NCBI GenBank assembly: GCA_039583875.1
Contig: CM077158.1
Span: 119,347,900 to 119,411,899, forward strand
Source: Platanthera guangdongensis
Taxonomy: Eukaryota; Streptophyta; Magnoliopsida; Asparagales; Orchidaceae
Direction: 5' to 3'
DNA: 64,000 nucleotides
Both the position numbers and the translations under genes were made by a program. This document shows, piece after piece, positions 1 through 12,900 of the stretch (positions within the stretch are counted from its first letter, which is position 1; the number at the start of each line of letters is the position of its first letter). Under the pieces are notes generated by a model. The model was not told where the DNA came from, did not search any database, and saw only the letters and a list, made by a program, of their open reading frames with translations.

Positions 1-560
1 TACAATTCAAAATCAAGAAAAATTCTAATTCAAGACTTCATTTCTCGAGAACAACTTCATTACTCGAGTACTTAATTTACTCTCGAGAACGTCAGCTTTG
101 CTTCTCGGAAGTGATATATGTACTCGAGAACTGATATGCTTCTTCTCGAGAAACATCTTTCACTCGAGAAATCAGATGCAGTGTTTTTCTCAAAGTTTAA
201 ATTTTGATGTTGGCACCCGGGCACTCCAACTGCCATACTTCAGGTATTTTATTTTTATTTCTTTCCTTAATCATCAAGATTTAGGGTTTATATAAATAGA
301 TTAAGTCCAAAAAATTCAAAATCACGGATTTTAAAATCTCCTTCTCGAGTAAACCGTACGCCTTCTTCATCACCGTTGCTCCTACCCGAACAACCCTGTT
401 CCTCTTCTCACCGGCTAGCAGAAGTTTGGTTCTTCAATTAACGGCACCTGCATCAAAGATAGGCATCGGCAGTGAACTCAATTGAACTGGAAAGCAGATA
501 TTTCGAATGACTTCAGAAATGTTCTAATTTTGCTCGACATCGCTGGACTAACCTTTGTTC
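1..560 (+). repeat. LTR-like fragment with CTCGAG palindromes
   Basis: This stretch holds seven copies of CTCGAG in palindromic settings (TCTCGAGA, ACTCGAGT), most of them between 46 and 175 and one near 345. A TATA-like box (TATATAAATAG) follows at about 290. Palindrome array followed by TATA box is the same order as in the element A 3' LTR further on, but the sequences do not align well, so it is not simply the matching 5' LTR. No PBS is visible downstream. I read it as a piece of an LTR or leader from a related Sirevirus-like family. The left edge lies outside the window. Confidence 0.45.
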
Positions 561-950
561 TTCAAAACACATGCAAAGTTCTTATTTTTGATATATAAGT
601 GTTTTTCCAGAATGTAAAGGTCAAACGTAATTTCAAAGTTCTGAAAACCAAGGTACGGGACATCAAGGTAAAGATGACATCAACCTCTGTTTCTCAATTT
701 CTACAACTTCTGGTGATTGAAGTGGGAGATAACCTAGTAAGGAGAGACTATGAAAGGGCTTACAACTTATGTTTCCTTCCCGACTCAACCTTCACAGTTT
801 GCCGACAGCACATGAATGCATAGAGCAAGCTACTCCCCGATATTCTGGGATAGGTTCTTCTCTGCTGCACCAGTTCAATAGGTTAGATAACTTTTGATTT
901 CTTTGACATGATGACTATTGTAATTTGTAAAAAAGAAATTTCAATAGGGG
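561..950 (+). other. Short open stretch upstream of the envelope-position ORF of A
   Basis: A short reading frame from 672 (MTSTSVSQF...) runs to a stop at 823. Another frame then reads SPIFWDRFFSA before a run of stops. This may be the decayed N-terminal part of the downstream envelope-position ORF, because no gag or pol motif lies between the LTR-like fragment and that ORF. A direct repeat (TTCAATAGG at 874-882 and 940-948) flanks 66 bp that begins with GT and ends with AG. Nothing else can be supported here. Confidence 0.25.
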
Positions 951-2973
951 ATGATGATTTTTGATAAAATCAAAGAGAATATCAAATGCCCCAACTATGG
1001 AAGAATTTTGTCTCTTTATCTAAATCAGTTGAGGCGAGATATCTTGACCTTGGATAAGGGCATGGCCATTCATCACATGAAGAAGGTTTCAATTACCTCC
1101 ATCCAGTGATGGGAAATCAAACTTCAAAGGCTAGACCAAGCCCCTCCTGCTCCAAGGTCAGATGTAGATGAAGTCAGGTCCCCATCTCCCCTCTCTCATC
1201 AAATAACTGGCACATGTGGTCTAGTTATTGAGGGGTAGCCTGCTCCATCTACACAAGTGCTGTCTGCTCAAGTTCAAACTCCTGCCACAGTCCAAACTGA
1301 TATTTAAACCCAAGTCACAACTCCAATAGCTGCTGAACATATTGTCTTAGAAGAAGATATAGCTCCATCAACTACTGCAAAGGGCATTTCTGTCCAAGAA
1401 GATGGCTTAGATTTTAATGCTGCTGACTTGTATAATCAAGAAATTCTTACTGATGCCCAGGTAGATGATCAAGTACTCTCTACAATAGATGACATTGATA
1501 AGATGATAGACGAACTCACCTCTAAACATCCTCTCTCTCCTCTGCTTGAAGAAAAATTTTCTCAACCAGAAAATCCATCTCAATAAGAAAATCCATCTCA
1601 ACCAGAATCTTCTCAGCTAGAAAATCCAACACAACAAGAAAATCCATCTCAACTAGAATTTTCTCGACCAGAACCATCTCAACCAGAAAATTCATCTGAA
1701 CTAGAACCATCTCTGCCACCATCTCCTGTTGAGGTTGTGCAAGATGAAGAGAAGGTTTCAATTTCTGATACTGAAGAAGTGTCTCCTGAAGCTGCTGAAC
1801 CACCTCTCCCAAGCCTACACTTCAACATTCCCACTTTCCTAGGTGATGATGCTGAAGATGAAATAACTACTGCTGGAAGAAAATAGATCTCCACATCTAC
1901 TGTGATACTTGAAGAAGTAGTTCCCTGGACAGCTCAATTCAACCTCCTCCATCTCCTCAGACTGAATTCATTACTGAAGACAACATCTTAAGTAAAATAG
2001 AAGCCATGTTGGCTAAGCAAAGAGAGTATTTTGATACCTCTATTCATGTTTTCATAGATAAGGTCTCTGCTTTGCAAAAGGAAATGAGCCAAGGATTTGC
2101 AGAAATCTATAACAATACTGATGAATTCAAAAGGCTACTACAAATTGGAGGCAAAGCTCTAGAACAGACCATTACCAATATTGGTGAGGTAATGAATCAA
2201 TCTGTCACTTTAGCTAACAACCAGATTAAGTTGGAATAGAAAGCTCAAGAGCACAACTTAAAGATGTGTGAAGAAGTTACAATTTCAAAGAAGAGGCTAT
2301 AATCACGCTCTCTATAGAAGTCAGAAAGGGGGAGGAGAAAGTAAAGGAGTATCTAGATAAGAAAGTCCAAAAGATGAAAGATCTATGGGATGATCAAATT
2401 AAAGAGATTCAAAAATCAGTGTTACCGAGAATTAAGAGCACAAAACTTTATACTTATAACACTGCTATGTGGATGCACAATCTAATCTTCCCTGTCTTCT
2501 TAGTTGATCCCACTATAGCCCCTCCTGCCAACCTGGATGTCAATGTTCAAAGGCCTACACTCTCTCCACATCCTGAACTTTATGATGCTCCACGTCCTGA
2601 AACATATTCACAAGTCTGGGATTCTGGACAAGCTGAAGTGCCTCAACAAATACCTCCTCAAATACCGATACCCAAGAGAAGAAAGTATGGTGAAGTTGCT
2701 TCTGAAAGCAGGTCCACTCCTATGCTAGAACATGCAGAAAGAGAATTTACTGAAGTTTGGAGCCCTACATCTATATCTATTATTCTGGATACTTTTAGAC
2801 TAGTGGTGGAATTCAGTGGGAAGAAAGATACGTTCTACTCTCACTCTGAATGGATGCAGTATGAAAAATTTATGATTCTAAGAAGGCTTCATGATAGAAG
2901 GTATAGTCGCGAAGACCCTACTGCTCCTCCCAGACCAACCAAGTACTTTCCAAAGCCATTCATGTACTTCTAG
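951..2973 (+). pseudogene. Envelope-position ORF of Sirevirus-like element A (decayed)
   Basis: A hydrophilic protein is spread over three frames. From 951 it starts MMIFDKIKEN and runs to a stop at 1884 with several internal stops. The part at about 1540-1885 is rich in Pro, Glu and Ser (repeated PENPSQ and PSQLE units). From 2006 a coiled-coil-like stretch follows (KVSALQKEM). From 2374 to 2973 the frame is open and ends TKYFPKPFMYF. The end matches the protein ending near 54780 in element G (SKYFTKPYHYFER), and IHHMKK near 1080 matches INHMRK in G. Both lie directly before a Sirevirus polypurine tract, where SIRE-type elements carry an envelope-like ORF. I see no transmembrane segment, so the envelope label rests on position only. 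It is non-functional as it stands. Confidence 0.6.
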
Positions 2974-3225
2974 AGACAGGAAGAGAGACATCAGAGGAAG
3001 CATCAACAACAGAGCAAGATATAATTGAAGATGATTAGAAGTTTCCTATATGAAATTTTGTCGAATAGGACTTTTTCCTAGACAATATCAATATATAAAT
3101 ATTTAAATTTTGGTGATTTAAATCTTCTATTTCATAGCATTTCTTCCAATTATTATGTTTATTAGTTACTTTATTTATTTATCTTGATATAATTCACCAT
3201 AGTGTAGAGGGTTCTGACTTCTACA

Positions 3226-3238
3226 AATAGGGAGAAAT
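3226..3238 (+). promoter_or_regulatory. Polypurine tract of element A
   Basis: AAATAGGGAGAAAT lies directly before the TG that opens the 3' LTR. It corresponds to AAATAGGGGGAGAT before the G LTR at 55198. This G-rich PPT, followed by TTG, is the form typical of Sireviruses; it primes plus-strand DNA synthesis. Confidence 0.75.
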
Positions 3239-4840
3239 TGTTAAGTATTGTATCCACAATAACCTAGATTTGTACGAAGTCACCCGTGAACTATGATGAA
3301 TTAAGTTTGTATTTGATGCCTTTTCAAGTTGCGTGCTTGTAGGTTACAATTCCCAAATCTAGACCAATGTCGGTTTAAAATGGGTCACCAAACACAGGAC
3401 CATACAATCTAATCCATCATTGTGTGATCCATAGTGTTGAGTCTTGTTTAACCTCTCTATTTGGATAAACTTCTTTTTCAAGTACTACAATTATGGGATA
3501 AAGGCTGGTTGCTGGTTTATTAGAAGAAATTCACTTTTCAGTAAACAAAGTTTTCTAAGTATTTTACTCGAGAAAGATCGGTAATTACTCGAGTAAGATT
3601 AAAGTTTTTACACGAGATAGCTTAGTCAGGTACTCGAGTAGTAGAAGCTGTTCTCGACAAAGCCGTGTGTAGTTCTCGAGAATGTCATGCAGTACTCTAG
3701 TAGGTATTGAAACTTTCTCGAGTAACCTTAAAATTTAGCTCAGAATTTTTCAAAGTCTTTTTCTCGAGAAAATGAAAGGCATTTCTCAAAAAGGCCAAGA
3801 ATAGTTATCGAGAACCAAATGTTCTACTCGAAATATAGAAAACTTTTCTCGAGGTGACTTCTTGTTCTCGAGTAATAGAAATTTATTTTTCGCGAGTAAT
3901 TCTATTCATTCTCGAGAAACCAGAACTCATCTTCTATATTTTCCTTAAGTGTTTCTTCTCAATAATCTTACATCCATTCTCGAAAAACAAAACTAGCACT
4001 CAAGAAATTATTATTTCTCTCGAGAAACGGTTTCCTGATTCTGAATTTCTTTAAGTGTCCGACATTTTTAATTTGAAATGTGATTAACTCTTGATTGGTC
4101 CACTTGGATTGTTTTTAATGTAATCAGACCGTTATGTAAGACCTATAAAAGGTCAAGTTAGAATCAACAAACCCTAACAAGAAGAATTTTCAAGTATTAT
4201 GAATCTTTTTTCAAGATTCTAAATCGGGAAGCACCGCCACCGCCGACTAGACGTTTTCTTCTTCGTCAAACTTCTCGATCAAGAAATTCAGATAAGAAGG
4301 ATTCAGCCGATCAAGCTTTTCAACACCTTCAAATCTTCTCCTTGATCGTGGTGATTCTCCGGTCTTAGATTGAAGAGTTCTCAGATTTCATCCTCGATTT
4401 TTCCGACAAAGCTTTACAATTTCTCAATAAGGAAGAGGCTAAGAATCAGTCAGATCTGTGAATACAAGTTTGTGTATTTCATTGTAAATCTATTTTATTA
4501 TTTTAGGAGTTATTCTCTGAGATTGTAGGAGTTATTCTCCGAGTTGTAGGAGTTGATCTCCGAGTTGTAATAGTTGTGGTTTTACTCCAAGTTGTAGGAA
4601 CATTGTTCCGAGTTATAGGATTGGTTTCAATCCGAGAGAATAGTGAAGTAGAGGTATCTATTGTGGTGCTAGATCTGTGAGGTGTAGAGTGGATGTACCC
4701 AAGATTGGGGAACCACAATAAACTTTGGTGTCATTTATGGTTTGCTTGTTTATTTTTTGCGCATCTCATGTACAATTTTTATTCCACAAAAAGACGCAGA
4801 ACTCACCTATTCATCGCCCTCTATGTGATTTAGGTAGACA
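3239..4840 (+). repeat. 3' LTR of Sirevirus-like element A
   Basis: The LTR opens TGTTAAGTATTG right after the PPT. It closes near ATTCATCGCCCTCTATG...GTAGACA, the counterpart of the ATTCACCCCCCCTCTAG end seen in D and G. Inside are the CTCGAG palindrome array, a TATA-like box (TATAAAA at about 4144), and a conserved block TGGATGTACCC...GGGGAACCAC near 4690-4720 shared with D and G. The 3' junction is read as 4840/4841 because B pol coding sequence resumes there. The matching 5' LTR is outside the window. Confidence 0.8.
3566..4030 (+). repeat. CTCGAG palindrome array in the A LTR
   Basis: About ten exact CTCGAG cores lie in 465 bp, mostly as ACTCGAGT or TCTCGAGA, plus several one-base variants. 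Spacing is irregular, about 20-80 bp. The array sits upstream of the TATA-like box, so it is in the U3 (promoter) part of the LTR. Confidence 0.8.
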
Positions 4841-4939
4841 ACTAGACTCTTTTAAATGCAGATATCTCTGGTATCCAAGGATAATCTAAAGCTTTACAAG
4901 GAGTAGTTGGCGTCGATGAGTACCTCCGACGACATCCGT
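4841..4939 (+). pseudogene. Tekay-like pol fragment of element B, left part
   Basis: The + strand reads MQISLVSKDN and then LASMSTSDDIR. In element C, minus strand near 11380-11470, the same stretch reads MQITLVSSDD and LAAMWTTDDIR. This is the linker between RNase H and the integrase zinc finger. It is cut on the left by the A LTR and on the right by the C LTR, and it continues at 19645 (RDRIMDG...). One in-frame stop is present. Only about 33 codons survive. Confidence 0.75.
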
Positions 4940-7900
4940 TGTAAGACCCCATTTTTTTGCAAAACCAACAGGGTCTTATGCCCAAAACCGCCACTTTGTC
5001 GTGACACCAACACAACCGGGAATGTCGTCACTATAAAACGCCGATCCTATCGGCCATACCCATCACAGAAGAGAGGAGTAAGTACCAAGAGTAAAGTAAA
5101 ACTCAAATACTTATTCACGAGAAATCACATGAATATAAAATAATTTCCCAAGAAGGGAGAGTCCACGGTAACGATAAATCAAAGTACTAATAAGAGGGCT
5201 CCTTCCCAATAAATTATGATCCTCACTACATGTCACTCAACGCAGAAGCAAATCTATAGTAACTAAAAATGATCGTGACTCACTATCCCTGCTGCCTAAA
5301 CTCCCGTACTAGACTATCCTGTCTCCAAGCGCACCGACCTCTAGGGCTGCATCTCTAGGTTCGGCTCCACGATACCCTAAAATGATTTGGTGAACGGCTA
5401 TTAGTCTAAAAGACTAAGTCTTATCATATCTCACCCCTCCACCAATGGCTCCTTGGCACCGAGCAGGGATATGGAAAGGGAAGGTAATGAAGGTGGGAAG
5501 TATAAAGAAAGCAGGTGATGGTGGAACTAGTCTATCATGAGTATAGAACCACAACAAGTATAAGTAAGCAAATAATAGGTAAGAAATATAAGTATTCTCA
5601 TGAACAAGGAGTAAAAGTACAAGTGGGTAAACAAAGTAACCATGACATATAGGAATGCCCATGCAAACCTATAGACCAAGGGGTCGTTTTGCAAGGCCTA
5701 TTGCATAAAGAGTGCCACACAAATTTATACAATTGGTGTCATGGGTTAAATGCAATGATTATGCTATATCATGCAAGTATGATATGGTATGAACATGCAA
5801 GTACAACACACACACTCGACTCTGTGCACACAAACCTTTAGTTCTCCTTTTCGGAGCCTAACCTCCCAGGATAAATCTGTAGTGACAAATAGAAGCGATG
5901 GGTTGGGCCTCGCCCACCTCTAGATTGGTATCATCACTACCAGTCAGACCTATCGTATGCCTCAACGCGGGTGCACTGAGCGGAGCTCCTACATACTTTT
6001 GCCGGCTGGCGCACCCGACGTTTTTTGTATAAGTGCAAAACCACTCTTGCTGAATAAACATATTGGAGTCGGTGTGACGACCCTCTAATACCGAAGACCC
6101 ATCACCTTATATTTTATGAACATGTAATATTAATTCCCCCCCTCCCCCAAGGCAAAGCTCCCCGGACTATCCCGTCCGTCACAAAACATCCGAGCCATTG
6201 ACTCGCCAGGCAAACCTGCCCATCAAAAAAACCAACCAGCCTGTCGTTCATAAGACCCAACCTAACTCCCACAACACCGGAGAGTGTGAGTGTAAGTGTA
6301 ATTCTAGATTATTTCTAATTAATCTTGTATTCCATTTAGTTATGACTTACATTAACCTTGGACTGCCTAAGGCATTCCTTGTGAATGGCTCTCGAGCGCA
6401 CTGGGAGCTACGATGGGCTGAATCCCAAAGCTCCATTTTTCATGGTACTTATTAATATTGGTATCTATCCATAGCCATCCCCATTTAAAGATATACTTAA
6501 TCTAACCCTAGTGTGTTTTCACTGTCTCACTCCATAGGAAGGACGATGTTTCGTCGATCCCGAGCACCATTTAACAGTACAACCCAACACTTTCAAATCG
6601 TGACCCTTAATGAGTTCACTTTCACATCGTGACTCTTAATGATGAACTCATTTTCACTTCACCAAAATCAATAAACTATTAACCCCATCTCCCTATGTCC
6701 ATTTCACATGCTATCACAATTTCCGTCGTTTTACTATATGCAGACCAATCTAAGCTATATGATGTACATGACAGGAAGTACTCCAAATTTTATCCAAAGG
6801 CCTTAAGATAATTATTCGATGTCTATCATGACAAATTTAGCCAAAATTCAGAAAATTGTAATTTCCTAATTAATTTGGCATTTATTAAAGTTTTCCAAAA
6901 GTTAGGCCATGGGTAATTTTGAACATGAAGTGCTAGATTTCCTTATGTTATGACCATCCAAAAATTATGCACACTATATGATGACAAAATATCAAAGAAT
7001 ACCAAGTTTCACAAATTTTGATAAATTGACTAGCCCTAAATAATTAATTCAAGGTAATTCAAATAATTATAGGTAATAAAGGGAGTACCACAATTCTTAG
7101 TCAAAAATTATAAGTAAATTACCATAGCGTTATTATGATCATAGAAGATTACTGACTAAGGTTCATGCAATTCCAAGGTTAGTGAGCTATACAGAAAAAT
7201 ACCTCAAATAAATCCATGATATTGTACTTTGTGAAGAAACATTCTTGTAAACTCATCCAAATAACAATTAATAATTTTCTAAGCTTTACTATGCCCTAAA
7301 AAGTTGTCTAGCCAAGCAAGACAATTTTCCAACAAGATATGGTATTTACTATCTATTTATCAAAATAAGATGCAATGGTTTACTTTACACATGAAGTACT
7401 AAGAGGAAATGCCCAATTATTCCAAATAATTTATCAATGCATATAAATGGTATTTGATTAAATTTGATAGTTTCATACCATTCTAAGACAATTAAACCAT
7501 AAATACTTCAATATCATCAAAAAGGGCTAGGTGAAGGTTATATCTACAAGTATGAGCTACTGTTATCTAAACATGTTATAATAAATTTCAGAGGTTAATA
7601 TTACTATAAAATTACCCCTATCAAAATCTCATGAAGATCCAAAGTCATAGGACCCCTTAATTAGTCCATAAGGTGTATAGACCTAAATAATTTCCAAGAG
7701 ATTAAAGTGGGGTGCATGTGTCCAAATACCACCAAATTCCATCCTAGGGCATTTCACCACCCAAAGATCTCATGGAATAAACACCAAGTCCATACTAGGA
7801 TATATCACCCCAATTCCTTCACAAACCCCCAAAGTTAAACCTTAGGGTTTGAACTAGGTTCCTAGGGAAAATCCAACCTAATCCGCCCCAAACCCCATGT

Positions 7901-9851
7901 GAAGGTGTTTATTATCATAACAAATCAGTGGCCAAAGTTTCAACCTATGTTGAGGTTATTTTGTCACTCAATACCCACAAGGGACACTTTGGCCTAAATA
8001 ACCCTTTTAGGACTAGGCTAGGGTTTACCAAATTTCAAACCAAATCATCTCCAAATGGGTTGAAATTCTATACAGAGTCCTATATTGACCCTAAGGACCA
8101 CTCACCAAAATTTGGGTGGATTTGGATGTAATTAGACCTACTAATTAAACCTTACCTTAAAAATGAAATGATTTCCAAACTTTAGAAAACTATTTTCCAA
8201 AAATTTCAATTTTTGGATATGTTATAGGTTTAGATATGATTTGCTCATGCTCCAAATTTCAAATAATTTGGAGGTCAGGAATGATGGGGGCACCCCAAAC
8301 AATCTTTGATCATCCCTAAGTATAAATCTCACCAAAATGAGTGTTGTGGTCTGACCTTAACTCCAAATTAGTTCAAGTCAATTTTAAAATAAACTAGACT
8401 CATAGGGCTACAAATTTCATATTGACCACATTTTCTGAAAAGGCATCTACAATTTTTTAATTTAAATTCCAAAATAGGTGAAATTACGTGACAGAAATAT
8501 ACATATAACAAATTTAATATATTTAGATTTGCACAGATCTTAATGCAGGATCAGACGGGTTCTGAATCTCTTCTTCCTCCATCCAACAATTCAGATCTGC
8601 CATACCTGGAGCAAACTCCAGGCCTAATTCCGGGAACTTCGGCCACCTCCTTGGCCAACCACCGCCACCATCATCTCTGTTGAGGTGAGCACTATCGGCC
8701 GGATGTGGTTTGGATGCGGGATACGGCTGATTCCGGCGAACCCGATACCCTCAATATCATGGAAAACCAGTGGAAAATCTCCACCTGATCATGCTCAATT
8801 GAGCCAGATTCTTTTCTCTAAAGATTCCTAAGATCTAACCCACGAAGAAGTAGTAGAGGAGGACCTGATTTGCGGCTTGAATGTGTGTGCTTTGCCTCCT
8901 CACCATTTCCAGCCACTGTGCTTTGCCTCTTCTGCAACTTCTACACCAAGCTCAATGGAATTGAGAAATGATCGGCGGAAATTCTTGCCCTTACTCTGGT
9001 GAATGTCCTTAAAGAGGGAATTGAGGAGAGGAGGATTTAAACTCCTCAATTTTGAAAAACTACATTAATGGCCATAATGGGGCTTTTTCGATTTCAGCCA
9101 AATAGAGGGGGCTGAGCTACCCCAATGGCCGGCGACCTCCTTAAAACTTATCCTCTCCATCGGAGGAGTAAAATGCCTATAATAGTTGGGGTTATGGAAC
9201 TTTCATGGCCATGATGGCCATTAATTTCTCATTTTCTCTCTCCTCCAAATTGGGGAAACTCCCGTTCTCTCTCTCTCCTATTCACCGATCTCTGAAATTG
9301 GTGTTCCCCAAAGGTGCCTCTCCACCTCCTAAACCAATTTGCCACACTAGTTTGGGCTTAGCCCACTTGTATTGGTCTAGGTTAGCCCAAATTGACCAAA
9401 TTGAGCAATGGGTTGAGTTTGTCCAAATTAGCCACTTTGTTGATTTATGCATGGGGTTTTTGGGGCCATTGGGTCCCCCATGATGACAAGAGTCTAAGTG
9501 TGAGGTCATTTGACACTTTGGTGGTAAATTGACCCAAATTGAGCTAAGTTGACTATCTTAGGCTTATTGTTGACCTTGGACAACTTGGCCTCTTTTGTTG
9601 ACTCCAATGGGTCTCTATTGCTCTAATGGACCCTCTAATGGGTTAGAGATGTTATGGTGGGGTCAAGGAGTCATGGTGAAGCCCTAGGGTCAACCCTAAG
9701 CTAGTGTTTGAAATTCTGCTATTTGCAGACCATGGTGGTTCACACCTAAATTCCCATGCTCACCCAAACCCTTTTGTGTTTCCCAGGGTTTTGTCATGAC
9801 CCAATCAAGACAAAACCATCTGAGGGGTCTAGAAGTCTGAGGGATGTTACA
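4940..9851 (-). repeat. 3' LTR of element C (4.9 kb)
   Basis: The + strand starts TGTAAGACCCC and ends GATGTTACA. It aligns along its length with 14750-19644 and, in the opposite orientation, with much of 21177-24870. It holds no long ORF. Short open frames in it are chance reading frames in AT-rich repeat sequence; I found nothing gene-like in it. Confidence 0.9.
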
Positions 9852-9966
9852 AATCCCAATACATAAAAAAAAATTTCATCATCAAAATTAAGGTTAGGCC
9901 TACGGGGTTTCAAGTATGAGAAATAAAATTTAACATCCCGAGAGGTTAAAGGGGATACCTGATGTG
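9852..9966 (-). other. 3' untranslated stretch of C with PPT region
   Basis: On the minus strand this reads from the pol tail to ATGTATTGGGATTTG directly before the TGTAACATCC LTR start. The same string precedes the B LTR at about 21160-21176, which supports it as the family's plus-strand priming region although it is not a pure purine run. Confidence 0.6.
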
Positions 9967-12900
9967 AAAAGTTCTGGCTACCTTTGCTACATCAAGTCTT
10001 GCGGCTCCCACGTGTGCTCCTCTTGTCCATGATTCCTCCACAAGACCTTGACCTGCGAAACCTTCTTTCACCGCAAGACCTGTATCCCAGTATCATCTAT
10101 CCAGATCGGATCAAGGTGCACCGATCGATCAGAAGTTATCGGTCCATCTATAATCATAATCTACTGCTTCGATCGAAGTAGAGCTCTCCTACGGGAGGAG
10201 ACATGGAAGACATCGTGCAAACCCACTAGCTCTGGCGGCAGCACCAATCTGTAAGCCAAGGGACCGATCTGCTCCAGCATCCTGTAAGGCCCCATCTATC
10301 TCGGATTGAGCTTCTTCCGACCACGAACACGCAAGACACCATGCATCGGTCGTATCTTCAGAAACACCCTATCTCCTACATGAAACTCTACCTGACTATG
10401 CCAAGCATCATAATACTTAGCCTGTCTGCTTTGGGACTCCAACATCCTATCTTGAATCAACTGCAACTATGTATCCGTATCCTCAACGAACTCCGAGCCA
10501 AGTGCCTTCGGATCCTCATCCAGGATCCAAGACATAGGAGTACTGCATCTCCGCCAGTATAAATCCTCAAAAGGGGCCATGTTGATGCTAGACTGGTGGC
10601 GGTTGTTGTATGACAATTCGATCAATGGTAGCGGCCTCTCCCATGGCTCTCCGCAGTCTAGTATGCAAAGACGCAACAAATCCTCCAGTGTTCGATTGGT
10701 GCGCTCTGTTTTTCCATCTATCTGATGGTGGAAGGAGGTACTAAATGTCAACTGGGTCCCCAAATAAGCCTGGACCGACCTCCACTCCTTAGATGTAAAT
10801 CATCCATCATGATCAGACACTATCGTCCCCGGCACTCCAGGGTATCAGACGAACTAGTCCACAAACCTCCGCACCAAGTCACCCACTGGAGCGTCGTTCT
10901 TGATTGTTAGAAATCTGGCCACCTTCGTCAATCGATCGATGATCATCCATTTTGAGTCATTCCCCGCATGTGATCAAGGAAGACCATGTATGAAATCCAT
11001 GGCGATATCGTTGAACTTCCACTCTGGCACCGGAAGTGGCTGCAACAATCCGACCGTACTCTTACACTCTGTCTTCACTAACTGACAATCCTTGTAATGT
11101 GTTACGAAGTATGTGATATCTTTCTTCATGCCCGGCCAGTACATCATCCTATACAGGTCGGCTGTCATCTTAGTGATGCTCGGGTGCACCGAGTACCTAT
11201 TGTAGTGAACCTCTGTCATAATGTCCTCCTGAATCCTGCCCCCAGCCGATATGTACACCTGTCCTCTAAAGCATAACAACCCGTCCTTATTTGTATACTC
11301 CCCAGCCGCCCCTGCCTCCAAGGACCTTAATACTGGCTATAGCTTGCCATACAACCTCTGCTCAGCCCTGATGCCGTTCCGAATATCATCGGTAGTCCAC
11401 ATTGCGGCCAGATACTCCTAATAAAGCTATTTGTCGTCTGAGGACACCAAAGTAATCTGCATATCCTCCATCATCCGTACCAGCTCCATGGCCATCAACT
11501 GGGGCTCTGCTCCTAAAGTGGTAGTCTTCCGACTTAGTGCATCCTCCACAACATTCACCTTCCCCGGGTGATAGTGTATCGTGTACTCATAATCAGATAT
11601 AAACTCCACCCATAATCTCTAGCGGATGTTCAACTCCTTCTGCGTATCAACAAATTTCAGATTCTTGTGATCCAAAAATATGTCGCAGTACACACCATAA
11701 AGATAATGCCGCCCAATCTTCAGAGTGAACACCACTGCTCCCATCTCTAAGTCATGCACATGGTAGTTCTGCTCATGCTTCTTCAGCTGGCTAGAGGCGT
11801 ATGATATCACATGCCCATGCTGCATCAGCACAACACCCATCCCACGAAACGACGCATTAGTGTATACTTGGAAGCCCTCCTTCCCAGACAGAAGAGCGAG
11901 GATAGGGGCCGGCGTAAGCCAACAGTTTAGTGGAAGGGCACCTCACACTGTGGCATGGAAATTAACAGAGTGTCCTTCTTCGTCAAAGAAGTGAGTGGAA
12001 GGGCAATCTAAGAGAATTCCTGCACAAACTTCAGGTAGTACCCGGCCAATCCCAGAAAACTTCGGATATCCGTGGCCATCTTCAACTGAGGCCAGTCTCG
12101 CACTACCAGAATCATTGCGGGATCCACTGCCATTACTGCTCCACTGACTATATGGCCTGAAAAGGCTACCTCCATAAGCCAAAATTGGAACTTGCTGAAG
12201 ATGACATACAACTGATTCTCCTTGAGCTTCTCCAGAGTCAAGGCCAGGTGTTGTGCATGTTATTCCTTCGTCCTCAAATAAATAAGGATGTAATCTGTGA
12301 ATACAATGACAAACCTATCGAGGTATGGATCGAACACATGGTTCATCAAGCTCATGAAAGACAATGGCACATTCATGAGCCTAAAGGGGATTACGATAAA
12401 CTCATACAAGCCAAATCTGCTGTTAAATGCCTTCTTCGGAATGTCTTCTTCCTGGATCCGTAACTGATAGTATCCCGACCTTAGATCCAGCTTCGAGAAC
12501 CAATGTGCTCCCACTAGTTGATCAAATAACTCATCCATCCTTGGTAGTGGGTATATGTTCCAGACTATTAACAGGTTTAGTGCACGATAGTCGATGCACA
12601 ACCTGATGTTCCCATCCTTCTTCTTCACAAATAAAATCGGAGCCCCCCAAGGCGAGGAACATGGACTAACAAATCCAACCTCCACAAGCTCCTGCAGCTG
12701 ACTCCTGAAATCCACCAGCTCCTTCGGAGCCATCCGATAGGGAGCCCTAGACACCAAATTAGCTTCTGGCACCAACTGGATCTGAAAATCCTTCTCCTGT
12801 TGCAGCGGCAATCCTAGTAGCTTCTCTAGAAACACATCCACAATGTCTCGCACCACCGATATATCGACAACCTTTTTCTTGACCTCGACCATCTCGAAGA

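Noticed and set aside
9205..9509. Overlapping ORFs on both strands in the C LTR
   Set aside because: The LTR copy at 18.9-19.3 kb does not keep them open, so they are not conserved.
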